Of a DNA stretch of 5,589 bases, positions 1-4,878 are shown in pieces (position 1 is the stretch's first letter; each line of letters starts with the position of its first letter). The notes under the pieces were generated by a model that was not told the origin of the DNA, searched no databases, and was given only the letters and a program-made list of their open reading frames with translations. The position numbers and the translations under genes were made by a program. This stretch comes from Dehalococcoidia bacterium (lineage in GTDB: Bacteria; Chloroflexota; Dehalococcoidia; JACVQG01), in assembly GCA_015661045.1 (NCBI GenBank), contig JACVQG010000107.1, forward strand, positions 1-5,589, read 5' to 3'.

Positions 1-66
1 TTAGATGAAAACTGTGTCATTATGGTCGCCGAAGCCTTCCATTGGAAAATAGCAAAATACTGGTGA
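1..66 (+). CDS. Possible C-terminal tail of a gene that starts outside the window
   Basis: Frame 1 is open from the first base to a TGA at 64-66 and reads LDENCVIMVAEAFHWKIAKYW. The other two plus-strand frames have stops within the first six bases. The composition is protein-like and a hairpin (68-100) follows the stop directly, as at a gene end. However, 21 open codons are expected by chance fairly often, and I recognise no family in the peptide. A 13-codon minus-strand frame ending in TAA at 1-3 (start at 42) competes with it and is equally unsupported. Treat this as a hint only. Confidence 0.2.
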   Translation, partial: LDENCVIMVAEAFHWKIAKYW

Positions 67-67
67 C

Positions 68-100
68 CCAAGCTCCTAGATTATCTCAAAATGAGCTTGG
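68..100. repeat. 8-bp hairpin, possible transcription terminator
   Basis: CCAAGCTC at 68-75 is perfectly complementary to GAGCTTGG at 93-100, leaving a 17-base loop. It lies one base after the TGA of the possible upstream reading frame, which would fit a terminator. No T-run follows (the next bases are TGTGCAAAAG), so intrinsic termination is doubtful. The loop contains TATCTCAAAAT, which also pairs with 237-247. Confidence 0.35.
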
Positions 101-256
101 TGTGCAAAAGTAGCAAGTCAAAGCTCAACCTCACCCTCGGCCCCGACATGTCGGAGCCACCCCCTCTCCGTCGACGGAGAGGGGGACAGGGGGGAGAGGT
201 TCAAGCAATCGCAAAGACTCACTGTACTCTGCCTACATTTTGAGATAGTTTCTAAA
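77..256. repeat. Inverted-repeat pair bounding a MITE-like segment
   Basis: TATCTCAAAAT at 82-92 is the exact reverse complement of ATTTTGAGATA at 237-247. The match continues outward imperfectly: TAGA at 77-80 against TCTA at 251-254, with a two-base offset. The pair encloses the three-stem element at 127-201, giving a segment of about 170-180 bases with terminal inverted repeats and no coding capacity. That is the outline of a miniature inverted-repeat element. I see no convincing target-site duplication, so its mobility is inference. Confidence 0.4.
127..201. repeat. Three-stem palindromic intergenic element, copy A
   Basis: Three nested inverted repeats are visible. The outer arms AACCTCACCC (127-136) and GGGAGAGGTT (192-201) pair at 9 of 10 positions. 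Inside, 139-158 is a 20-base palindrome around GACATGTC with one mismatched pair. Next to it, 160-185 is a perfect 26-base palindrome centred on GTCGAC. As a single strand this folds into a closed stem carrying two hairpins. The same plan recurs at 3033-3112, which also shares the exact 10-mer GGGAGAGGTT. It is probably a dispersed repeat family of the host genome. Confidence 0.65.
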
Positions 257-288
257 TGATAACAATAAGATGGCACATCCCCCACCCT

Positions 289-352
289 GAGATTCTTCGC
301 TTCGCTCCTCCGAGTAAAACATCGAAGTCCGATACCCGCTCGGACAGAATGA
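289..352. repeat. TTCGCTTCGCTC-containing dispersed repeat unit
   Basis: The segment contains CTTCGCTTCGCTC (295-307), found again exactly at 3190-3202. Weak nested inverted repeats are present: ATTCT (292-296) with AGAAT (346-350), CTTCG (295-299) with CGAAG (323-327), and TCCGA (328-332) with TCGGA (340-344). The trailing CAGAATGACA resembles the GCAATGGCAG that follows the second copy. It looks like a degraded, REP-like intergenic repeat. The boundaries are approximate. Confidence 0.4.
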
Positions 353-376
353 CAGCATTACCAGACTATTTTCATT

Positions 377-405
377 CTTCGCAGTGTCCCGATGAATCGG
401 GACTT
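377..405. repeat. CCCGAT/ATCGGG hairpin repeat, copy 1
   Basis: This 29-base unit matches 3164-3192 at 25 of 29 positions. It contains a perfect 8-bp stem, GTCCCGAT (386-393) and ATCGGGAC (396-403), with a two-base loop. It sits about 80 bases before the kinase start and 15 bases before an unused GGAGGTG. The other copy sits 28 bases before the GGAGGT of pepA. The same orientation and similar placement suggest a repeat family inserted or maintained just upstream of genes. Confidence 0.6.
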
Positions 406-420
406 TACTAAGACTCTACA

Positions 421-427
421 GGAGGTG
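421..427 (+). promoter_or_regulatory. Orphan Shine-Dalgarno-like sequence
   Basis: GGAGGTG is a near-ideal ribosome binding site, but no ATG, GTG or TTG lies at 428-440, and the kinase ATG is about 58 bases further on. The stretch GGAGGTGGATTTTA resembles the pepA start region at 3221-3234 (GGAGGTAAATTTTG). It may be the leftover start region of a lost gene, or chance. I give it no role in kinase translation. Confidence 0.3.
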
Positions 428-471
428 GATTTTATACACTTCAGCCACTAGCAACGCTTAGTAGAATATCT

Positions 472-477
472 TATAAT
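472..477 (+). promoter_or_regulatory. Consensus -10 box for the kinase-AOR operon
   Basis: TATAAT matches the sigma-70-type -10 consensus at all six positions and ends eight bases before the kinase ATG at 486. Transcription would then start at about 484-486, on or next to the start codon, giving a leaderless message. This fits the absence of any Shine-Dalgarno sequence there. The -35 region is poor: TAGCAA at 449-454, with a 17-base spacer, matches TTGACA at only three positions. A bulged inverted repeat (ACTAGC/GCTTAGT, 447-462) covers the -35 area and could be an operator, though this is weak. Confidence 0.45.
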
Positions 478-485
478 TACATGGT

Positions 486-1067
486 ATGCCCACTGACCTT
501 ATTTCCAACACAAAACTCATCGAAATGTTAGGCCCCTTACCCGAACCTTTAGTACAGCCGCCGTTTATCGTCGTTAGCGGCTTACCGGGCACGGGAAAAT
601 CCTACTTTAGCAGACGACTGGCTGAAAAGCTGCCCTGCATTATCCTGGAAAGCGATTGGATCCGTCAGCAGCTTTATAAAAGCCCGACATACAGTATTGA
701 GGAAAGCTCCCGCCTGTTCCAGGTCATACATAGCCTCATTGAGGAATTGCTTGGCAAAGGAATCCCTGTTATCCTTGACGCAACTAATCTTTCGGAACGT
801 AACCGGGAAACCCTGTATCACATAGCTGATAAGCTGAAAGCGAAACTAATTCTGGTTCGGGTTGAAGCTCCCCCAGACGTAGTTAAGCAACGATTGGAAG
901 CGCGTTCGTCCGGATATAACCCGGTCGATAATTCCCGGGCTGACTGGGAGGTATACCAGCGAATGAAATCCTCGGTCGAGAAATTAGCCCGGCGCCATTT
1001 CGCCGTAGATACATCCCGTGATTTAACCCCGGTTATTGATAAAATCCTCCGGGAGGTGAAACGATGA
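486..1067 (+). CDS. AAA-family P-loop kinase (AAA_33 / polynucleotide-kinase-like)
   Basis: This is a 193-residue cytosolic P-loop NTPase of the small-kinase type, which moves the gamma-phosphate of ATP to a small molecule, nucleotide or nucleic-acid end. Walker A is GLPGTGKS (residues 32-39). SDWIR (56-60) carries the acidic residue expected at the acceptor site, DATNL (98-102) is the Walker-B-like strand, and the Arg-rich VVKQRLEAR (132-140) is the likely lid. The segment NSRADWEVYQRM (149-160) resembles the same region in AAA_33 proteins. There is no signal peptide or membrane segment. ATG at 486 is chosen because an in-frame TAA lies at 474-476. The next Met (codon 14, base 525) would still keep Walker A, and neither site has a Shine-Dalgarno sequence. 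The last codons overlap the AOR start (ATGA), so the two genes are coupled. The substrate is unknown. Similar folds occur in zeta-toxin and antibiotic phosphotransferases, but no antitoxin gene is present. Confidence 0.85.
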   Translation: MPTDLISNTKLIEMLGPLPEPLVQPPFIVVSGLPGTGKSYFSRRLAEKLPCIILESDWIRQQLYKSPTYSIEESSRLFQVIHSLIEELLGKGIPVILDATNLSERNRETLYHIADKLKAKLILVRVEAPPDVVKQRLEARSSGYNPVDNSRADWEVYQRMKSSVEKLARRHFAVDTSRDLTPVIDKILREVKR

Positions 1068-2929
1068 GCGGAATATCTGGTTTCAATGGAAAGATACTCA
1101 GGGTGGACCTGTCTCAGGGCGCTGTCACCACTGAAGAACCGGGGGATGATTTCTATCGAATGTATTTTGGCGGCAGCGGCTTTGTTGCCTATTTTTTACT
1201 CAAAGAGGTCAAATCAGGGACCGATGCCTTCAGTCCTGATAACCGTATAATATTTGCTTCCGGCCCCATAACAGGCTCACCGGTTGGCGGCTGCGGACGG
1301 CATGATGTCGGCGCTAAGTCACCCCTCACCGGAGGCTTCGGCGATGCCCAGTCAGGGGGCTATTGGGGAAGCGAGCTTAAGTTCTCTGGATTCGATGCCA
1401 TAGTAATCCAGGGTAAAGCGGCAAGGCCAACCTATCTGCTCATCCAGGATGGCAAAGCTGAACTAAAGGACGCCAGCCATCTGTGGGGCAAAACCACCGG
1501 CGAAACCCAAAACCTACTCCGACAGGAACTAAACGAGCCGGGACTGCGAGTAGCCCAAATCGGCCCTGCCGGCGAGAAACTGGTGCGTTACGCCTGCGTT
1601 ATCAACGACCTGCATGATGCCGCCGGCCGCACCGGACTGGGCGCTGTAATGGGTTCCAAGAACCTCAAGGCAATTGCGGTCAGGGGACATAACCACCCGC
1701 CGTTTGCCCACCCTGAGACAGTATCCACGCTTGGCCGGTGGCTGCGGGATAATGTTATGTTACTGGCCAAACCCCTTTACGATATGGGCACCTCCCGGCT
1801 GGTAATGGGCTTGAACAAATCCGGTGGCCTGCCTACCCGCAACTTCCAGACCAGCTTTTTCGAGGGCGCTTCTAAAATCTCCGGCGAGACAATGCGTAAT
1901 ACCATGCTCACCGGGCGGCATAGCTGTTACGCTTGCCCTGTACGGTGCAAGCGGGTGGTGGAGGTAAAAGGGCCGGTTTATCAGGTAAGCCCGGAATACG
2001 GCGGCCCGGAATATGAGACCATCGCAGCCTTTGGTTCCGATTGCTGTATAGACGACTTACCGGCTATTGCCAAAGCCAACGAGCTATGTAACGCCTACGG
2101 ACTCGATACTATCTCTACGGGAGCTACCATCGCTTTTGCAATGGAATGCTTTGAAAATGGTCTCCTGACAGCGCAAGACACCGGCGGCGTGGAGCTTCGG
2201 TTTGGCAATGCCCCTGCAATGGTGGAAATGGTGGAGAGGATCGCTCAGCGGCGCGGCCTCGGTAATATCCTGGCAGAGGGAACGGCCAGGGCCGCCCAAA
2301 AAATAGGTAACGGCGCCGAAAAATTCGCCATGCATGTCAAGGGGCAGGAAGCTCCCATGCACGAGCCCCGATTAAAGCAAGGGCTGGGATTAGGTTACGC
2401 CCTGTCACCCACCGGCGCCGACCATTGTCACAACCTCCACGACATCTACTACACTGCCAAAGGCCCGGGCCTGGAGAACTTTAAAGCCCTGGGCGTTATG
2501 CAGCCACTACCTGCATCAGACCTTAGCCCGGCCAAGGTGCGAATGCTCCTGTATAATTCTCAATGGATGTGGGTTTTAAATAGCCTGGTATATTGCCTTT
2601 TTGTCCCCTTAAACTACGAGCAGATTACTGAGCTTACAAAGGGTGTAACAGGTTGGAATGTAAGTCTGTGGGAACTGATGAAGGTTGGCGACAGGGTGCG
2701 GACTATGGCCCGGGAATTCAATATTCGTCAGGGATTAGGGCCTCCAGAAGATGAATTACCGCATCGGTTCTTTACCCCGCCAACTACCGGCCCGTTGAAT
2801 ACTACAGCCATCAACGAATCCAAACTGGCCCAGGCCAGAAAAACCTATTATGCTATGACTGGCTGGGATGAGAATGGCAAACCACAGCCCGAAAAATTAG
2901 CTGAACTTGGCCTGGACTGGCTGGTATAA
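1064..2929 (+). CDS. Aldehyde:ferredoxin oxidoreductase family protein (tungsten-pterin enzyme)
   Basis: At 621 residues this is close to the roughly 605 of Pyrococcus furiosus AOR, whose family oxidises aldehydes to carboxylic acids with ferredoxin as acceptor, using a tungsten bis-pterin centre and one [4Fe-4S] cluster. The N-terminal domain (about 5-210) shows the family stretch GDAQSGGYWGSELKFSGFDA (93-112) and AGRTGLGAVMGSKNLKAIAV (187-206). Cluster ligands are Cys288, Cys291 and Cys295 (CYACPVRC), with Cys511 as the likely fourth. GGPEYET (313-319) and GADHCH (451-456, His454) match conserved active-site regions. Two departures are visible. The second pterin-contact motif, DxxGLC in P. 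furiosus, reads NSLVYC (506-511). No His occurs between 286 and 424, so the dimer-bridging metal site of P. furiosus AOR is probably missing. The ATG is preceded by GGAGGTG (1052-1058) five bases away and overlaps the kinase stop. The substrate cannot be read from sequence. No ferredoxin, MoaD-like or pterin-synthesis gene adjoins it. Confidence 0.93.
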   Translation: MSGISGFNGKILRVDLSQGAVTTEEPGDDFYRMYFGGSGFVAYFLLKEVKSGTDAFSPDNRIIFASGPITGSPVGGCGRHDVGAKSPLTGGFGDAQSGGYWGSELKFSGFDAIVIQGKAARPTYLLIQDGKAELKDASHLWGKTTGETQNLLRQELNEPGLRVAQIGPAGEKLVRYACVINDLHDAAGRTGLGAVMGSKNLKAIAVRGHNHPPFAHPETVSTLGRWLRDNVMLLAKPLYDMGTSRLVMGLNKSGGLPTRNFQTSFFEGASKISGETMRNTMLTGRHSCYACPVRCKRVVEVKGPVYQVSPEYGGPEYETIAAFGSDCCIDDLPAIAKANELCNAYGLDTISTGATIAFAMECFENGLLTAQDTGGVELRFGNAPAMVEMVERIAQRRGLGNILAEGTARAAQKIGNGAEKFAMHVKGQEAPMHEPRLKQGLGLGYALSPTGADHCHNLHDIYYTAKGPGLENFKALGVMQPLPASDLSPAKVRMLLYNSQWMWVLNSLVYCLFVPLNYEQITELTKGVTGWNVSLWELMKVGDRVRTMAREFNIRQGLGPPEDELPHRFFTPPTTGPLNTTAINESKLAQARKTYYAMTGWDENGKPQPEKLAELGLDWLV

Positions 2930-2950
2930 ATAGCCTACCACCGGCTTTTT
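2928..2950 (+). terminator. Weak intrinsic terminator after the AOR gene
   Basis: AGCC (2932-2935) pairs with GGCT (2943-2946) around a seven-base loop. The stem can be lengthened by A-T pairs past one mismatch (2928-2930 with 2948-2950). A T-run at 2946-2950 follows. It begins at the AOR stop codon. The stem is short, so termination may be partial; the stronger stems at 3047-3098 could add to it. Confidence 0.4.
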
Positions 2951-3032
2951 GGTTATTAAAAAAATATATTTATACACAGCTATTGTGTCATTGTCACGAA
3001 AATAAGTATATTGGTTAGTGAGGTGGCTGGCT

Positions 3033-3112
3033 AAAATCCCTCTCAATCTCCCTTTACGAAAGGGAGAGGTTTTAGGTCTCCCCCTTTGGAAAAGGGGGCG
3101 TAGGGGGATTTT
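3033..3112. repeat. Three-stem palindromic intergenic element, copy B
   Basis: Perfect 8-bp outer arms, AAAATCCC (3033-3040) and GGGATTTT (3105-3112), enclose two perfect hairpins. TCTCCCTTT/AAAGGGAGA (3047-3055/3059-3067) has a three-base loop. CCCCCTTT/AAAGGGGG (3080-3087/3091-3098) also has a three-base loop. The plan is the same as at 127-201: an outer stem, two inner hairpins, and the shared 10-mer GGGAGAGGTT (3062-3071). It has no coding capacity. It is likely a MITE-like or REP-like dispersed element that may also block transcription from AOR. No clear target duplication is visible. Confidence 0.65.
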
Positions 3113-3163
3113 TACTTAATAATTATAAATACTGCTGCGAAAACAAACTGCTTTATTTTCAGC

Positions 3164-3210
3164 CTTCGCGGTGTCCCGATATATCGGGGCTTCGCTTCGC
3201 TCGCAATGGC
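3164..3210. repeat. CCCGAT/ATCGGG hairpin repeat, copy 2, joined to a TTCGCTTCGCTC unit
   Basis: Bases 3164-3192 match 377-405 at 25 of 29 positions and contain the perfect 14-base palindrome CCCGATATATCGGG (3175-3188). The unit continues into CTTCGCTTCGCTC (3190-3202), which is identical to 295-307. This copy therefore joins in one piece two motifs that lie apart upstream of the kinase. It ends 10 bases before the pepA ribosome binding site, so it should lie in or near the pepA 5' leader. Confidence 0.6.
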
Positions 3211-3220
3211 AGAGTAAAAT

Positions 3221-3226
3221 GGAGGT
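3221..3226 (+). promoter_or_regulatory. Ribosome binding site fixing a TTG start for pepA
   Basis: GGAGGT ends five bases before TTG at 3232. An in-frame TAA (3226-3228) overlaps its last base, so no longer in-frame start is possible. The ATG at 3219-3221 is in another frame. The TTG is therefore the likely start codon, and the protein begins MDIKVISGDI. Confidence 0.8.
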
Positions 3227-3231
3227 AAATT

Positions 3232-4734
3232 TTGGACATAAAGGTCATTTCAGGGGATATTACTAAACTGGAGACTGATGCCATCCTTGTCGGCCACACG
3301 GAAGGCGAAAGTAAACCCGGTGGAGTACTGGCACAGGTAGACCAGGCGCTCGGCGGGGAAATCAGCCGCCTTATTTCCGATGGGGCTATCAAAGGAAAAC
3401 TCAACGAGATTAACATCATCAACACCCTGGGCCGCCTTCCTGCCCGCAGGGTTGCGATTGTGGGTCTGGGTAAAGGAGCGGAGATCAATGTCAACCGCCT
3501 GCGGGGAGCTATCGGTGAAGCCTTCCGCGCCCTGCGACGAGCCAGCGCCCAGAAGGTAGCGACTGCTATTACCAGAGACTGGGGCATACAGGAAACAGAT
3601 ACGATTGCCCAGACTATAGCAGAAGGCAGCCTGCTCGGCCTTTATACTTTCCGTCATCACATTACCAAACCCCCTGAGTTCAAAGAGATTGAGGAATTAC
3701 TCCTTGTAGGACCAAAACCGTTTCAACGTCAGGTTGCCGAGAAGGGTCTCCGTACAGGCAAAATCCTCGCTGAAGCTACCATTAAATGCCGCGACATGGT
3801 AAATGAGCCAGCCAACGTCATGACCCCAACGGAGCTGGCAGCCAAAGCCAAACAGGTTGCGAAGACCTATGGCCTGGAGTGTACTATCCTGGAACGGGAA
3901 GACATGAAGAAATTGGGTATGGGCGGTCTACTGGGCGTCTCCCAGGGGAGCGTGGAACCTCCTAAGTTCATCATCCTGCGTTACTGGGGAGCCGATAAAA
4001 AGCAAACCCCTATCGGTTTTGTAGGCAAGGGGATTACCTTCGATTCCGGCGGAATATCCCTTAAACCATCCGAGAACATGGGCGATATGAAGGAAGATAT
4101 GGCAGGAGGCGCAGCCGTTATCTGCGCCCTGGGTGCTATCGCCGAACTCAAATTGAAAGTGAACATTACCGGCCTCATACCAGCTACCGAGAACCTGCCT
4201 GGCGGCTCCGCTCAGAGACCGGGCGATATCGTCAAATTCTTGAACGGGAAAACAGCAGAGATTGGTTCCACGGATGCGGAGGGCCGCCTTATTCTGGCCG
4301 ATGCCCTGAGTTATGCGCGTAAAGAAGATATTTCACCCGTGATCGACCTGGCAACATTAACCGGCGCCTGCATGGTAGCACTGGGAGACCTCTACAACGG
4401 CGCTTTTAGCAATCATAAAGAATTTTTAGACCAGGTTGTTAAAGCAGGAGAGTTAGCCGGGGAGAAACACTGGCAATTACCTCTGGTAGAGGAATATAAA
4501 GAGCAAATAAAAAGTGATTGCGCCGATATGAAGAACATCGGTGGGAGATATGGAGGCGCCATCACCGCTGCACTCTTTTTATCAGAGTTTATTGAGGACA
4601 CACCCTGGGTCCATTTAGATATTGCCGGACCTGTCCGCTCCGATAAAGATAAAGGGTTTTTGGTAAAAGGCGCTACGGGTATCGGGGTGCGTACCCTTGT
4701 CAACCTTGCTATGGAACGGGCGAAAAAGAAATAG
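3232..4734 (+). CDS. pepA: Leucyl aminopeptidase, M17 family (PepA)
   Basis: This is a 500-residue cytosolic metallo-exopeptidase that removes N-terminal residues, preferably Leu and similar, from peptides; family members are hexamers with two metal ions per subunit. Residues 1 to about 150 form the variable N-terminal domain and about 160-500 the catalytic domain. Metal and catalytic residues are all visible: Lys266 and Asp271 in VGKGITFDSGG, Lys278 in SLKP, Asp289 in MKEDMAGG, and Asp348, Glu350 and Arg352 in STDAEGRL. Each lies four residues below its E. coli PepA counterpart, so there are no indels across the core; E. coli PepA has 503 residues. The signature normally written NTDAEGRL has Ser346-Thr in place of Asn-Thr, a mild change next to the ligands. 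There is no signal peptide. Translation starts at TTG. A terminator follows at 4810-4827, so the gene appears monocistronic. The role is probably peptide turnover; the DNA-binding role known in E. coli cannot be inferred here. Confidence 0.95.
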   Translation: MDIKVISGDITKLETDAILVGHTEGESKPGGVLAQVDQALGGEISRLISDGAIKGKLNEINIINTLGRLPARRVAIVGLGKGAEINVNRLRGAIGEAFRALRRASAQKVATAITRDWGIQETDTIAQTIAEGSLLGLYTFRHHITKPPEFKEIEELLLVGPKPFQRQVAEKGLRTGKILAEATIKCRDMVNEPANVMTPTELAAKAKQVAKTYGLECTILEREDMKKLGMGGLLGVSQGSVEPPKFIILRYWGADKKQTPIGFVGKGITFDSGGISLKPSENMGDMKEDMAGGAAVICALGAIAELKLKVNITGLIPATENLPGGSAQRPGDIVKFLNGKTAEIGSTDAEGRLILADALSYARKEDISPVIDLATLTGACMVALGDLYNGAFSNHKEFLDQVVKAGELAGEKHWQLPLVEEYKEQIKSDCADMKNIGGRYGGAITAALFLSEFIEDTPWVHLDIAGPVRSDKDKGFLVKGATGIGVRTLVNLAMERAKKK

Positions 4735-4741
4735 CTTGTTG

Positions 4742-4771
4742 AGCCTGTTCAGTGACCCGACTTCTCAGGCT
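4742..4771. repeat. 6-bp hairpin after pepA
   Basis: AGCCTG (4742-4747) and CAGGCT (4766-4771) are perfectly complementary around an 18-base loop, starting eight bases after the pepA stop. No T-run follows. It may protect the 3' end or be incidental; the real terminator candidate lies downstream. Confidence 0.3.
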
Positions 4772-4809
4772 ATTGCCATTGTGGGATTTAAGGCTTAAAA
4801 TTGCGTTTT

Positions 4810-4827
4810 GGGGGTTTCCCCCTTTTT
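4810..4827 (+). terminator. Intrinsic terminator between pepA and the metallo-hydrolase gene
   Basis: GGGGG (4810-4814), a TTT loop and CCCCC (4818-4822) form an all-GC 5-bp stem followed immediately by TTTTT (4823-4827). The layout is that of a rho-independent terminator on the plus strand. No A-run precedes the stem, so it should act in one direction only. It separates pepA from the next gene, which then needs its own promoter in the 50 bases that follow; I could not place one. Confidence 0.55.
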
Positions 4828-4832
4828 GTAAT

Positions 4833-4871
4833 TTCCTCCACTATTTACATAGCAAGGAGGAATAAGGAGGT
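4833..4871 (+). promoter_or_regulatory. Tandem Shine-Dalgarno with upstream complementary CCTCC
   Basis: AAGGAGG occurs twice, at 4854-4860 and 4864-4870. The second is followed by T and lies eight bases from the ATG at 4879, so it is the working site; the first is 18 bases away. Upstream, TTCCTCC (4833-4839) is perfectly complementary to GGAGGAA (4856-4862) at the first site, and its CCTCC could also pair with the second. The leader could therefore fold so that one site is masked while the other stays free. Confidence 0.5.
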
Positions 4872-4878
4872 AGGGTAA

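Larger units (their letters stand above)
67..485. other. Repeat-rich intergenic region upstream of the kinase-AOR operon
   Basis: No reading frame here looks like a protein. The 419 bases are mostly built of inverted repeats, listed separately: a hairpin at 68-100, an inverted pair at 82-92/237-247, a three-stem palindromic element at 127-201, a TTCGCTTCGCTC-type unit near 289-352 and a CCCGAT/ATCGGG hairpin unit at 377-405. The last 80 bases are AT-richer and hold an unused Shine-Dalgarno-like sequence (421-427) and a consensus -10 box (472-477). I see no tRNA, CRISPR array or recognisable transposase. Confidence 0.6.
2930..3231. other. Intergenic region between AOR and pepA
   Basis: This is a 302-base gap without a credible gene. 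In order it holds the weak terminator, an AT-rich stretch (about 2955-3015), a three-stem palindromic element (3033-3112), another AT-rich stretch (3113-3130), a dispersed repeat (3164-3210) and the pepA ribosome binding site. TTGTCA (2991-2996) resembles a -35 box and TATATT (3007-3012) a -10 box, but they are only 10 bases apart, so I do not call a promoter from them. The pepA promoter remains unplaced. Confidence 0.55.

Noticed and set aside
198..212. GGTTCAAG resembling a tRNA T-loop
   Set aside because: No matching 3' arm, anticodon stem or acceptor stem can be built around it; it belongs to the right arm of the palindromic element.
481..531. 16-codon reading frame from ATG at 481 overlapping the kinase start
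   Set aside because: It is too short, has no ribosome binding site, and its ATG would fall too close to the -10 box to be transcribed if that promoter is used.
486..1067. Zeta-like toxin of a toxin-antitoxin pair
   Set aside because: No small antitoxin gene precedes it, and it is coupled to a metabolic gene. The fold is shared with many metabolic and repair kinases.
2084..2362. 92-codon open frame on the minus strand inside the AOR gene
   Set aside because: It lies wholly within a gene with clear family motifs, has no ribosome binding site worth noting, and its peptide resembles no family I know.
2983..3012. Possible pepA promoter (TTGTCA or TTGTGT with TATATT)
   Set aside because: TTGTCA is only 10 bases from TATATT. 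TTGTGT has an 18-base spacer but matches the -35 consensus at only three positions. It is also followed by the three-stem element before the gene.
3159..3660. Two overlapping minus-strand open frames (142 and 136 codons) across the start of pepA
   Set aside because: Both run antisense to the PepA N-terminal domain. One extends through the palindromic repeat, and the peptides have the Arg/Ser/Pro-rich look of antisense translation.
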